A DNA stretch of 64,000 bases from CAIJXB01 sp964439595 (GCA_964439595.1 CAYTOK010000006.1:38765-102764); one strand, 5' to 3'; counted from the stretch's first letter, positions 9,414-18,606 are shown. Made by a program: numbers and translations. Notes: generated by a model not told the origin, from the letters alone.

Positions 9414-11141
9414 CTATGTCTTAAAACCTTCCTGCACTAAGACTTTCTTCCCTTGAAATACAATGCCAAGAGTCAAGACTTTTGCAACTCCCCTGCTATG
9501 TAGCTCCGCTACGTAGTTTTTCTCTTCGATCTGTTTTAGAGCTTCTTTAGCTGTGTCCTTTAAAGAAATCCCTTTTTTTGTTTTTTTGAACTCTATAACA
9601 ATTCCTAATTCTTTAGAGTTTTTAGGAATAAGACATACATCATAGCGCCCATACCCACTTTCTCTATTAGACTTCACTTCATGAGTCTTTTCTAAAGCCA
9701 CCAAAAGCCCAAGGACAAAAGCGTGGTAGACTTTTTCTGAACTATTACTATCAAGATCCTGAGAGCTCATAGCATTTACAATTAGCTTTTGGAATAACTC
9801 AGCAAAAAGCTCTACATCCCCCGTAGTTAAACCTGTAAGCATTTTTGATAAATTAGAACCAGGAAGATTATTTGTAAGCCAATTTTGCATAAAGCCTTTA
9901 TATAAAGTGAGCACTTCTTGATTAGGAATAGTCACACTACGCATCGGACCGGCCGGATCTGAGTCTTTAGTAAGTGTTAAATAACCACTAAAGAAAAATA
10001 GACTCCATACAGTATCTTCTCTTCTTTCTAAATCAGAAAATATAATTCCCTCTTCAATAGATTTTGTGATTGATTTCCCTTGCAAGAGCTTTTCCATATC
10101 TTCTTTAAAAGAGTCTTCCCCTTTCCAAAGAAGTTTTTTAATAAGCTCATTAGAGCTAGTATTTACCCAGTAGGGCTGGAGCTTACCACTGCTTTTAATA
10201 CATTGAATAATAGACCAGGGATTATAAATAGACACATTCCCTATCAAATAGCCATTATACCACTTTCTGATCTCCTCTATTTTGAAAGAAACCTGCTGCT
10301 CTCTAAAAAGGCTCTCAACCTCTCCCTCTAAAAGACCAAATTTATCAACAAAATAATCTTCTAAGATGGTATAGCAAGTACCATTATTAAAACCGGAAAA
10401 AATACTTTCCTTACTAACACGAAGGATTCCAGTTAAGACTGCTTGTTGCAGTAACGAATTATCTTTTAATCCATCACCAAAAAAACCGCGCATAAATTCT
10501 ACAATTTTATCATAATATCCATGTAAATAGCCTGCATGAATCGGCGCATCGTATTCGTCTATTAAAACAATGACCTTTTCCTTATAATAACGTTGTAGCC
10601 AAAGAATAAGATAAAAAAGGCTTTTTTCCAAAGTCCCTTTAGAAGCAGTTTTATGTAAAATATCTAGAAAATTTGTTCTTTCCGGATTGCTTAAAATAGG
10701 TTTGGATTCTCCTGTTTCAGTATTAATACTAGTTGCTTCCAATAAAAACTGATGCTTTTCAAATTCGGTTGCAATACAAATTTTCATTTTCTCATAAGCG
10801 TCTTCCCAAGAACTATGATGAACTTCTTTCAAGGTAAAGAAAATAGTAGGAAACTGTCCCCTATAATCTTGAACACCTTTTTTGCCTTTATCGTCTTTCC
10901 AAGTAGACTTCGTTATCTTTAAGCCCTGAAAAAGAGCTTCAGAATCTTTTTCTTTATTAGAAAAAAAATAGTAAAGCATAGAAAGATTTGTAGTTTTCCC
11001 AAAACGTCTTGGCCTTGGGATTAAAGCAACTTCTGCGCCACTGCGCACTATTTCTTCTATAAATAATGTTTTGTCTATATAAGAATAGTCACCCTGGATA
11101 ATTTTCTTAAAATCACTTACGCCTAGAGGGAGTTTTTTCAT
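9414..11141 (-). CDS. AAA-ATPase-like protein with C-terminal PD-(D/E)XK nuclease domain
   Basis: 575 residues. An N-terminal AAA_ATPase-like domain has Walker A around RRFGKT (45-50) and Walker B VIVLIDEYD near 192. The C-terminal part near 495-520 shows the D...E-x-K pattern (YDVCLI then IVIEFKK) of the PD-(D/E)XK nuclease-like domain usually paired with it. The family is widespread and often multi-copy in chlamydiae, Bacteroidetes and other bacteria; its role is not settled, with defence or mobile-element functions proposed. AAGG lies before the chosen ATG. A decayed fragment of a related gene lies at 18893-19035, so this family has expanded and decayed in this genome. Confidence 0.88.
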   Translation of the reverse strand: MKKLPLGVSDFKKIIQGDYSYIDKTLFIEEIVRSGAEVALIPRPRRFGKTTNLSMLYYFFSNKEKDSEALFQGLKITKSTWKDDKGKKGVQDYRGQFPTIFFTLKEVHHSSWEDAYEKMKICIATEFEKHQFLLEATSINTETGESKPILSNPERTNFLDILHKTASKGTLEKSLFYLILWLQRYYKEKVIVLIDEYDAPIHAGYLHGYYDKIVEFMRGFFGDGLKDNSLLQQAVLTGILRVSKESIFSGFNNGTCYTILEDYFVDKFGLLEGEVESLFREQQVSFKIEEIRKWYNGYLIGNVSIYNPWSIIQCIKSSGKLQPYWVNTSSNELIKKLLWKGEDSFKEDMEKLLQGKSITKSIEEGIIFSDLERREDTVWSLFFFSGYLTLTKDSDPAGPMRSVTIPNQEVLTLYKGFMQNWLTNNLPGSNLSKMLTGLTTGDVELFAELFQKLIVNAMSSQDLDSNSSEKVYHAFVLGLLVALEKTHEVKSNRESGYGRYDVCLIPKNSKELGIVIEFKKTKKGISLKDTAKEALKQIEEKNYVAELHSRGVAKVLTLGIVFQGKKVLVQEGFKT

Positions 11142-11287
11142 AGATAACCTTGTTTTCTCGCAAGTATAACAAAAGATCACTTTTTTAAACTAGGATTTAT
11201 ACATTTCAAAAATCTAAATATTTACATATATAGAAAATCCTGTTAACAAAAAGAAAAACAACATTTCAGGTGGCTTAACTACAAGTT

Positions 11288-11701
11288 ATGACTAAAAAAG
11301 AAACCGTAGACTCTCCTCTTCAAAAAAATCAAATAAACCACATGGCAAACGAAAGAACTTTCCTTGCTTGGATAAGGACATCCATTGGAATTATGGCACT
11401 TGGTTTTGTTTTAGAAAGATTTGCTCTTTTTATCAAACAATTAGCAAATTTTTTTACAGCAGCAAGGGGTCCTTCAGATGTGCTGATCTCTTCTCATCCT
11501 CAAAACTATTCTTCTTTATTTGGAGTAATACTTGTAGGCTTTGGGGCTTTGATTGGTTTATTTTCTTTTTTTAATTATAAAAAAACAGAAAAGCAAATAG
11601 AAAACGACAGTTATAGCTACGGCCCAATACTGCCTACCATTTTAACACTATCTATTTTCACTATTGGAATTTTTCTAGTTATCTATTTGCTTAACACCTA
11701 A
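11288..11701 (+). CDS. DUF202 (YidH-like) inner-membrane protein
   Basis: 137 residues. The motif NERTFLAWIRTSIGIMALGF near residue 22 is the DUF202 signature. Three membrane segments are visible at about 34-56, 78-98 and 115-136. The function of the family is unknown. It is followed after about 80 bases by another small membrane protein in the same direction. AGGTGG precedes the start, at a rather long distance. Confidence 0.85.
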   Translation: MTKKETVDSPLQKNQINHMANERTFLAWIRTSIGIMALGFVLERFALFIKQLANFFTAARGPSDVLISSHPQNYSSLFGVILVGFGALIGLFSFFNYKKTEKQIENDSYSYGPILPTILTLSIFTIGIFLVIYLLNT

Positions 11702-11780
11702 AACCTTAACATCTTTCCTTGTATGTTTTTTTTACATGCTATAAGCTGATAAAAAAAACACAACAAAAAGGAATTTTTTT

Positions 11781-12113
11781 ATGAAAAATGCAGCGATAAT
11801 TCTTCTTATTTACGGTATAACCGTCCTTTTAGGAGGGGTTTTTGGTTTTGTGAAAGCTGGAAGCTTGGCTTCTTTATTTTCTGGCGTAACCTCTTCTTTG
11901 CTTCTTTTTGCAGCAACTACTTTGCTTTTCACAAAAAAGTTTTCAGGATATTGGCTAGGACTTGGAACAGCGATGCTTTTAGAGATTGTTTTTATTTTAC
12001 GATTTGTAAAAACACTCCACTTTCTCCCAGCAGGACTACTCAGCATCCTTAGCTTAGCTGTGATTTTTGTCTTATTTTTTAAAATAAGACAAAACCAAAA
12101 ACTCACATCTTAG
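11781..12113 (+). CDS. TMEM14-family small membrane protein
   Basis: 110 residues and almost entirely hydrophobic, with four predicted helices. The pattern YGITVLLGGVFGFVKAGS followed by SGVTSSLLLF fits the TMEM14/UPF0136 family. Eukaryotic members are linked to mitochondrial haem and lipid transport; the bacterial role is unknown. AAAAAGGAA precedes the ATG. The last four bases overlap the end of the convergent cation-transporter gene. Confidence 0.8.
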   Translation: MKNAAIILLIYGITVLLGGVFGFVKAGSLASLFSGVTSSLLLFAATTLLFTKKFSGYWLGLGTAMLLEIVFILRFVKTLHFLPAGLLSILSLAVIFVLFFKIRQNQKLTS

Positions 12114-13072
12114 GTGTGCCAATCAGAAACAGGATGATCATTTTCGTAATACGGCTCCACATGAACAATCACATCCCTTACTGCCGGCCACGACTGTTGA
12201 ATTTGTAGACGCACCTTTTGCGTAATGGCATGGGCATCTTCTACTGAAAGCTCCGGGTTCACCTCAATGTCGACGCTGACATGAGCATCTGGTCCATAAG
12301 ATTGAATCCGCAGCTTTTCCGTTGCCATAACTCCTTCAACTTGCATTGCAGCATCATGAACTCTCTTAAAATATTCAAAGGAAGGAGCTCTATCCAAAAT
12401 TTGATGTAAGTTGTTCCATCCAGCCTTTACTCCTATGATAATCATTAAAAAAGCGATAAAAAAAGCGCCAATATGATCTAAAAGCAGGCTATACTTGGGG
12501 AAATATGCTCCCGAACCAAGAGCTATAACAGCAAATAAGCAACCAAGCCCATCAATTCTATAGTGTACTGCATCAGCTAAAAGAGCCGGACTATTTTGTT
12601 TTTTCGCAACAGCCTTTAAATGCTGATAAGCAATTTCAAGAAGGAGAACAGCTCCAAGAGGGATAATCCAAGCGTAAGAATTGATAGCTTGCAAAGAATT
12701 TTCTTCCAAGGCGCTAGCAAGCTGTTTACAACCTAAATACCCACCTATAATGACAAGAAAGACACCAAGCTGCAGCCCTGCAATAGGCTCAAAGCGTCCG
12801 TGCCCAAAAGGATGATGTCGGTCTGGAGGCTTGTCCGCAAGACCTATACATAGCATTAAAAGAAGACTAGCTCCAATATCTAATAAACTAGAAAGCCCAT
12901 CTAAAAGAAGGGAATAACTTCCCAAATAATAAAAACCCAAAATTTCAGAAAGGATAATAATTGCCCTTAGCCAAATCCCCTTTAAAATAGTGGAAACAAT
13001 TTGCTTTCTCCTCTCTTGCCTTTTTTCGTACACCTCACCAGGCAAAGACATTCTATCAGGAAACTTCGTCAT
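12110..13072 (-). CDS. cation diffusion facilitator (CDF) metal efflux transporter
   Basis: 320 residues with six membrane segments and a C-terminal cytosolic domain (about 230-310), the CDF layout. Metal-site patterns are visible: DGLSSLLD in TM2 and HYRID (HxxxD) in TM5. The loop HHPFGHGRFE between TM2 and TM3 is typical of the FieF/MamM branch. It exports divalent metals such as Zn2+, Fe2+ or Mn2+ by proton antiport; the specific ion cannot be set. It is convergent with and touches the TMEM14 gene. Confidence 0.88.
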   Translation of the reverse strand: MTKFPDRMSLPGEVYEKRQERRKQIVSTILKGIWLRAIIILSEILGFYYLGSYSLLLDGLSSLLDIGASLLLMLCIGLADKPPDRHHPFGHGRFEPIAGLQLGVFLVIIGGYLGCKQLASALEENSLQAINSYAWIIPLGAVLLLEIAYQHLKAVAKKQNSPALLADAVHYRIDGLGCLFAVIALGSGAYFPKYSLLLDHIGAFFIAFLMIIIGVKAGWNNLHQILDRAPSFEYFKRVHDAAMQVEGVMATEKLRIQSYGPDAHVSVDIEVNPELSVEDAHAITQKVRLQIQQSWPAVRDVIVHVEPYYENDHPVSDWHT

Positions 13073-13353
13073 AATCCTATTCTATACCTTTATTAAATTA
13101 AATAAATTCATAATATGTAGTGGATTTTGAAAAAATATTCTTTTTTTGTCAACGATTTTATTTCAATTAATTATCTTAAACTACTCAGTTATAATTTTTA
13201 TTTAAAGATCACGTTTTGATAGATAAAGGATCTTATTTTAAAGGACTTAAAACTTATAGATTTTCTTAAAAAAATTATGCCGCCTATTTCGAAATCTGGA
13301 ATTCAGATTAACGAATTTACTATATTAACAACCTGACCAATTTTTAATAATTA
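13073..13353. other. AT-rich intergenic region, no confident gene
   Basis: About 280 bases between the transporter start and the promoter of the next gene. A short open frame on the plus strand (about 13223-13335) has no good start codon and could be a decayed coding fragment. A small palindrome (AATCTG-CAGATT) sits near 13300-13317. Nothing else is seen. Confidence 0.4.
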
Positions 13354-13382
13354 TTGAATTAAATCGCAATTTAATGTATAAT
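13354..13382 (+). promoter_or_regulatory. sigma-66/70-type promoter
   Basis: TTGAAT (13354-13359), exactly 17 bases, then a perfect TATAAT (13377-13382). It sits 36 bases upstream of the ATG at 13419 and probably drives that Inc-like gene. Confidence 0.7.
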
Positions 13383-13418
13383 AAATTTTACAAAAACAAT
13401 TAAACAAGGAAAGTTAAA

Positions 13419-14036
13419 ATGTTAATCCCAGGATCAGCAGGACTTCTGCTAATTAATATTATAGATATGCATCCATTAGTTCCCTCCATAGGCAGTGGCG
13501 ATCCTACACCTAAATACCTCAACCAGTTAAAGCTACTATCAACTTTATCAGAAACTTCTGACTTAAAAGATAAATGTGAGCGTTATTTTAGTTTAGCAAA
13601 AGCCCCCTTTCTTGGTTCTACAATCTTCGCATGCGTTACCCTAATAGCACTCAACATCTTATTAGTTGGAACTGTCACCGGAATAGCTGCTTCCGCTGCA
13701 CCTCTTTGCACTGGGGCTGTTATTACTATAATAGGGATTGTAGCAGGCTTTGCTGCTAACTATTTTTCCTCTAAAAGGATTAAAAACGCCAAATTAGAGT
13801 TAGAAAACTATCTCAACACTAATAAATTAGAATTAAGGCTTTCACTAGAGCGAACAATTAACGATGAGAAATTTGAAATAGCAAAAATTATAGATAGCCA
13901 AAGTGATATTAAAAAAGCACCTGTAGTAGCACTTGAAAAACTTCTCTCTGCCCGAAAAAATATCAACTTAGCAGAAAAAACTTTAGAAGATTTCTTTAGT
14001 AATGAAGATACTGCTGTTAGAGAAGAGGTTGTATAG
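13419..14036 (+). CDS. Inc-like membrane protein, unknown function
   Basis: 205 residues. A hydrophobic hairpin at about 66-114 has two long apolar halves separated by a short turn (around AAPLCTG), flanked by hydrophilic, partly helical N- and C-terminal tails. No signal peptide is seen. This bilobed layout is the hallmark of chlamydial inclusion-membrane proteins, which are type III-secreted and inserted in the vacuole membrane. AAGGAAAG precedes the ATG, and a consensus-like promoter lies upstream. The sequence family is not recognised; the Inc assignment rests on topology only. Confidence 0.7.
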   Translation: MLIPGSAGLLLINIIDMHPLVPSIGSGDPTPKYLNQLKLLSTLSETSDLKDKCERYFSLAKAPFLGSTIFACVTLIALNILLVGTVTGIAASAAPLCTGAVITIIGIVAGFAANYFSSKRIKNAKLELENYLNTNKLELRLSLERTINDEKFEIAKIIDSQSDIKKAPVVALEKLLSARKNINLAEKTLEDFFSNEDTAVREEVV

Positions 14037-14191
14037 CTATGTATGTTTTATAGCAATTGCAGAGGAACAAAAAAAAATTGATAAAAAGTAATAGCTAGAA
14101 AACCCGAGTTTTATTTTCTCTCCCTAAAAATTATAGGCGAAAATAAGACTTCTGTATAACATATGTGCGAAAAACAATTCAAAAGAGGCAT

Positions 14192-15145
14192 ATGAATACA
14201 AATTGTTGGTCAAATATCTGCACATCAGCTTGCCAAAACATGTCTTCAGGATTCCTCTATGCTCAGCAGCAAGCGACTGCAACATTGGATTTCATAAGAG
14301 TTAAAATTTCAGAAATTCAGGTGCAAGCGCCTATCATAGCGCCCTCTATCGGACACTGGGCAGTTTTAACTGGCTGGGGAGATTTAAAAAATCACGCAAT
14401 CAGCTTTCTTCAAGCAGTAGATAGACAAGAGCGGAATAATGCCTTACAGCTATTAGGGATAGACCTGATCAACTTCACTTACAGCACGATCTCCATAACA
14501 GAACTTTTTTTAACAAGAATTCACAATAGATCGATACAAAACATAGTAGCCTATCTTCACCCTATTGGAGCCTTTAGCTCTTTACTCGGCTTTTATTTTG
14601 AACTAAGAGAAGTAAAGCGCAGCCTAGAATTCTTACAACTGCTTTCAACTGCAAATACCATTCAAGGAGTGTTCGAAAACCTGGCACGTAATTATTTCCC
14701 AGAAACTATACTGACACAGCAAGAAGGCCAAGACCTAAGCGCCCGCCTAGCATTGAGAGTACAAGTTTGGTGTAGAGATGAATTTGTAGAAAAATTAGAT
14801 GACATCTTAGAAGACTTAAAATCTAAAGACCTCGAGACTCAAAAAGACGCTAAAATCAAAGCAAAAGAACTCCTTACCACTATACGAATACAAGGAGAAA
14901 AAACTCTTTATATCCACATTTTTTCCATGATAGGGTTTGCTCTTAGCTCTTTAGGCTTCCTAGCCTTAATAGCTGGATGCTCCCTCGCTACAATTCCTGC
15001 AACCACAGTTATTTTAATGGGTAGTTTAGTTTGTCTTACTTCTTCTAGTTATGCTACAGTAAGCTTACCTTGCAGTGGTTGGAAGATCGATTGCAAATAT
15101 TTCCTTCCTAACTGCCTTAGGTACTGCCTTGAAACTGAGGCTTAA
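14192..15145 (+). CDS. hypothetical protein with C-terminal hydrophobic hairpin (Inc-like)
   Basis: 317 residues from the ATG preceded by AAGAGG. A GTG 27 bases upstream would extend it but lacks a better ribosome-binding site. It is mostly alpha-helical and Gln/Glu/Lys-rich, with a bilobed hydrophobic stretch at about 252-300 near the C-terminus. It lies 155 bases after another Inc-like gene. No recognisable domain. The topology could fit an inclusion-membrane or other type III-secreted protein, but this is inference. Confidence 0.65.
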   Translation: MNTNCWSNICTSACQNMSSGFLYAQQQATATLDFIRVKISEIQVQAPIIAPSIGHWAVLTGWGDLKNHAISFLQAVDRQERNNALQLLGIDLINFTYSTISITELFLTRIHNRSIQNIVAYLHPIGAFSSLLGFYFELREVKRSLEFLQLLSTANTIQGVFENLARNYFPETILTQQEGQDLSARLALRVQVWCRDEFVEKLDDILEDLKSKDLETQKDAKIKAKELLTTIRIQGEKTLYIHIFSMIGFALSSLGFLALIAGCSLATIPATTVILMGSLVCLTSSSYATVSLPCSGWKIDCKYFLPNCLRYCLETEA

Positions 15146-15248
15146 AATACGCGTACGCTTTCAAAAATACAACATTTAAAGCCAATATTCCCTACAAGCT
15201 GTCAAAAATTCCTAACTTCAGGTTATACTGATAGAAAGAAGAGATCGT

Positions 15249-15662
15249 ATGATAACTAAAGAAAAATGGCTGCAAATTCAAGCAAAAATGGAAGAGCTTT
15301 CGCTCTTTGAAAGCGACTTGATAGAAAAATTCATTCTAGGCTCTGGCAAGGGAGGCCAAAAAATCAATAAAACTTCTTCTTGTGTATATTTAAAACATAT
15401 TCCTACAGGAATTGAAATTAAATGCCAAAAAGAACGCTCTCAAGAGATGAACCGCTTTTTTGCAAGAAAAGAGCTTTGCAACAAAGTAGAAGAAATCATC
15501 TTTCAAAAAAAATCAGAAAAACAACAAGAGCAAGAAAAAATACGCAGACAAAAAAAACGAAGATCCAGAAAATCTAAAGAAAAGATCCTCGTCAATAAAA
15601 AAAATCTATCAGAAAAAAAATCGCTTAGAAAACCTCCTTCTTATCCAAGCTCTCAGGAATAA
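15249..15662 (+). CDS. release-factor-like GGQ protein (ribosome rescue type)
   Basis: 137 residues. The GGQ peptidyl-hydrolysis motif is in GSGKGGQKINKT (GGQ at 35-37), followed by the family pattern VYLKHIPTGIEIKCQKERSQ and a long Lys/Arg-rich C-terminal tail. There is no codon-recognition domain, so it resembles ArfB/mtRF-R-type factors that release nascent chains from stalled ribosomes. The basic tail is expected to enter the empty mRNA channel or bind rRNA. It is distinct from full-length RF1 and RF2. Confidence 0.85.
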   Translation: MITKEKWLQIQAKMEELSLFESDLIEKFILGSGKGGQKINKTSSCVYLKHIPTGIEIKCQKERSQEMNRFFARKELCNKVEEIIFQKKSEKQQEQEKIRRQKKRRSRKSKEKILVNKKNLSEKKSLRKPPSYPSSQE

Positions 15663-15938
15663 TTAAATTTCTATTCCATAAGTTTTCAAAATATCCGTCC
15701 TGGATCTAAAAAAAAGCAAAATAGCTCTGATCCAAATACCGGCAACAACTCCTCCTTCTAGGAGTAGTGACTAAAGAGGTCCCTTCAAATCCGTAATATC
15801 TTTTTGTGCACAAAGAGAAGATCTATTGCAATACCTAGGAGGGAAATATTCTTATTTTTGAATGTTTTTTTAAAAGAAGCCTATTGCAAAAAGTATATTT
15901 TTTTTGCATGATGCGAAAAAAGGAATTAGAGGAGTTGC

Positions 15939-18311
15939 ATGACAGATCCCGTTGTTACCGTTGCTTTAGTAAATCCCATTCCAAGAAGCTTGCATTTTTA
16001 TAAGGCTCCTCCGAGTTATCCCGGGCTTTTCCTTGTTCAGCCGAGTCCAAATGCTGTTATGGCTCCTTTAGGCCCTGTGCAAGATCTGCAACCCTCAGAA
16101 TATGTCGCAGCAGCGGCCATTATTCAATCATTTAAAGTTCTCTCCGAGGCTGTCTTAGCTTATTCTCCGACGCTGCCGGGCCAGCCCGCACTACCAAAGC
16201 CCTCTTTAAAGACGTTAGAAGAGTTTAAAGGGGCTCTATTGAAATTACAGGCTGAAATAAAAATAGCTTTTGAAAACAAGCCTCCCACGGCTTTTCCTAA
16301 AGAATTCCTTTCCGTGTTTGTCCAAATTACTGCACTTCTTGAACAAGTGGAGGTCTTAATTAAGCAAGAACCACCTAACACCGAAAAGCCTGTGCAAACT
16401 CCACAAAGCCCTATTTTACGGGGAGAAAGTACTCAACCGCCACAAACTCCGCAAAGTCCTGTTTTGCGAGGGGAAAGTAATCAACCGACGCAGACTCCTC
16501 AAGGTCCTGTTTCACGAGGAGAAAGTAATCAACCTGTACTTCCTAGAGCTACTCCTCTTCCTTTAGGACCTAATTTACAGGAATTAGCTTTACCTAATTC
16601 TCCTCCTCCAAGGGAAAAAGAGCCCCCTATTTTAACACCTAAGCAAGCGCCCTTTTTAAAAGAACCTTTCGTACAAAAACCAAACCAGGAACCTACTGCT
16701 TTACCAAGACAAGAACCTATTTTAAGTCCTGTAAAACCAGAGGTGGGAGCGCAAGAAGTAAAGCAACCTGTAGTACAGCAAAAAGAACTCCCGAAAGAAG
16801 TGGAAATAATTCCAAGACCTATTTTACCCTCTTTACCTCCTGGAAAACCAGCTCCTTCGACCGGAAATATTCCACCTCCTTTAAAAGAAGGGCAACCTCC
16901 AACAGAAAATCCTCCATTAGAGGAATTACAAAAAAACATTCCTATTTTAATACAGAGTCTTGTGAAAGCCTTACCAGCAGCCCCAAAATCGGCTGTTAAT
17001 CTTCAACCGCAGTTTGAGTCTTTTATTAAAGAGCCCGTTTTAACGTTACTTACTAAAGAAGTTCTCTTGCCCTCACCATTACCTTTTGCTAGTAAAGCAC
17101 AAATTAAAGAACAACCCCCTTTCCAATCTCCTATAAGAAATGAAATCATACAACCCCCTAAAGTTTTTGTGGCAGAACCAGCTGTGATTCAAAGAACTTA
17201 TCCTAATTATGTGCCGGGAATAATTACGCCGGCGCCGATTAAAGTAGCCGCGCCGATTAATGTGCTTGCTCTACCTCTTTCTTTTGAAGTGCCTTTTGTA
17301 GTCGGTAATAAAATTGTTCCTCATATGGAAACAGTTATGAGAACACCTCCTTTTTCTACAGAGATTCCTTTCGCCTTTATCGTTCCTTATACCCCCGCTT
17401 TTCCTATAATAACATCGGCACCGTCTCCTATGAAAATAAAAAGAGAAGTAGCTAGTGAGGGAGAAGAAGACCAGGTGGGAGAAGGAGAAATGAGCATTCA
17501 ACTACTTGCTTATGTACCAGAAGGACCCACTTGGTACGGAGATCCTTTCGAAGAGGGTGCTATAGATGAACGGCCTCTTAGAGTTCTTCCTTTAAAGAAA
17601 TTTGCTATAGGAGTTTATTTAGTAACTAATGAGCAATTTGTTGAGTTTTTGAATGCTGAATCAAAAAATGGAAAATTGCACCAAGGAGAAAAAGGATTTA
17701 TTTTTTCTGCAGAAGGAAAGCTACTTTGTCAGGTGAAAAATGGCAATCCAGCAAGTGATATTGAAGTAGAGGCTCATAAGAGATATCTAGGATTTAAAGT
17801 AACAGAAGGCAAAGAATCTTATCCTATCATCTGCGTTACTTATTTTGGCGCAGCCTCTTTTTGTGAGTCAGGAGGATTTAGGTTGCCAACAGAGGTAGAG
17901 TGGGAAAAGGCTGCTTCCATTATAGTAAATGAAGAGAGAAATCCTACCCAGAAGTTTCGTTACGGCTTTAGCCAAGATGCTATTGATGCTTCTTTGGCAA
18001 GCTACGGAGCCAATAACCCGAAAGATCACGCCCTGGATGCGCAGTCAACACCTGTTGGCTTTTATAATGGAAAAAACATCTGTACAAAAGGGGGGCATAC
18101 ATTTCCCACGTCTAATGCAGTTAGTCCTTTTGGTTGTTACGATATGAGTGGCAATGTTTGGGAGTGGACTACAACAGCAGATGGAGAAAACCGAATTATT
18201 AAAGGAGGATGCTTCCAGAGCTCTGAAAAAGAGTTAAGGGCATCTGCTAGAGCTTGGAAAAAAGAAGGCTCTCTTGATAAATTTACAGGGTTTCGCGTAG
18301 CTATTTCCTAG
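15939..18311 (+). CDS. proline-rich protein with C-terminal FGE-sulfatase (SUMF1-type) domain
   Basis: 790 residues, with AGAGGAG before the ATG. Residues 1-150 are moderately ordered. About 150-500 are extremely rich in Pro, Gln, Glu and Lys and start with three tandem 16-residue repeats. From about 518 a formylglycine-generating-enzyme-type fold begins, with the hallmarks YGDPFEEGA, RLPTEVEWEKAA, MSGNVWEWT and a terminal GFRVAIS. The cysteine pair used by true FGE for oxidation is not apparent in the GGCFQSSEKELRASARAW block, so a binding or scaffolding role is likelier than sulfatase activation. Chlamydial Pkn1 also carries an FGE-like domain. No signal peptide is seen; secretion as an effector is possible but unproven. 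Confidence 0.82.
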   Translation: MTDPVVTVALVNPIPRSLHFYKAPPSYPGLFLVQPSPNAVMAPLGPVQDLQPSEYVAAAAIIQSFKVLSEAVLAYSPTLPGQPALPKPSLKTLEEFKGALLKLQAEIKIAFENKPPTAFPKEFLSVFVQITALLEQVEVLIKQEPPNTEKPVQTPQSPILRGESTQPPQTPQSPVLRGESNQPTQTPQGPVSRGESNQPVLPRATPLPLGPNLQELALPNSPPPREKEPPILTPKQAPFLKEPFVQKPNQEPTALPRQEPILSPVKPEVGAQEVKQPVVQQKELPKEVEIIPRPILPSLPPGKPAPSTGNIPPPLKEGQPPTENPPLEELQKNIPILIQSLVKALPAAPKSAVNLQPQFESFIKEPVLTLLTKEVLLPSPLPFASKAQIKEQPPFQSPIRNEIIQPPKVFVAEPAVIQRTYPNYVPGIITPAPIKVAAPINVLALPLSFEVPFVVGNKIVPHMETVMRTPPFSTEIPFAFIVPYTPAFPIITSAPSPMKIKREVASEGEEDQVGEGEMSIQLLAYVPEGPTWYGDPFEEGAIDERPLRVLPLKKFAIGVYLVTNEQFVEFLNAESKNGKLHQGEKGFIFSAEGKLLCQVKNGNPASDIEVEAHKRYLGFKVTEGKESYPIICVTYFGAASFCESGGFRLPTEVEWEKAASIIVNEERNPTQKFRYGFSQDAIDASLASYGANNPKDHALDAQSTPVGFYNGKNICTKGGHTFPTSNAVSPFGCYDMSGNVWEWTTTADGENRIIKGGCFQSSEKELRASARAWKKEGSLDKFTGFRVAIS
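16395..16538 (+). repeat. three tandem 48-base coding repeats
   Basis: Three in-frame units of 48 bases encode variants of QTPQSPILRGESTQPP. They diverge mostly at third codon positions and a few residues, so they are old but maintained. They lie in the proline-rich linker of the FGE-domain protein. Confidence 0.85.
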
Positions 18312-18377
18312 AATATTTTTCACAAATCTACCATACCCGTTAGCAGGGCTTTTAGAAAAGATAACTTTTAAAAGAAA

Positions 18378-18400
18378 GAGGGCTTCAGGTTGAAGCCCTC
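18378..18400. terminator. intrinsic terminator between convergent genes
   Basis: A perfect 10-base inverted repeat, GAGGGCTTCA and TGAAGCCCTC, with a 3-base loop. A T-rich stretch follows on the minus-strand side, so it best terminates the small leftward genes, but it may also stop the FGE-domain gene. Confidence 0.75.
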
Positions 18401-18409
18401 ATAAAGTAT

Positions 18410-18580
18410 TTAAGCCTCGTCTTCAAGTAAGGCTTTAGCAGCAAGCTTTAAACTTTCAATCCCTTCAGGAAATCCACATTTTACTAGTAACTCCTGTAAA
18501 AAAGCCATTTCCGTTTGCATGTAATCCATCTTGGTTTCTAAGCAGGCTACCTCTGTTAACAAAACAGCCACTGTTTTCAT
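18410..18580 (-). CDS. small protein, paralog A of a tandem pair
   Basis: 56 residues, with AAGGAG seven bases before the ATG. It is predicted to be helical. Its second half (MAFLQELLVKCGFPEGIESL, then KLAAKALLED) aligns with the neighbouring gene at 18607-18789, the shared pattern being LL-x-x-CGF-x-x-GI-x-x-LKLA-x-K. The two lie in tandem, 26 bases apart, and end at a strong terminator. The paralogy and good ribosome-binding site support a real gene despite the size. Function unknown. Confidence 0.75.
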   Translation of the reverse strand: MKTVAVLLTEVACLETKMDYMQTEMAFLQELLVKCGFPEGIESLKLAAKALLEDEA

Positions 18581-18606
18581 AAAATACTCCTTGTTATTAT
18601 TTATTA

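Noticed and set aside
16160..17501. Open frames on the minus strand across the proline-rich region
   Set aside because: They arise from the low-complexity coding sequence of the opposite strand, without ribosome-binding sites or sensible domains.
15939..18311. Target protein of a diversity-generating retroelement (FGE/C-type-lectin fold)
   Set aside because: No reverse transcriptase or template repeat is in the window.
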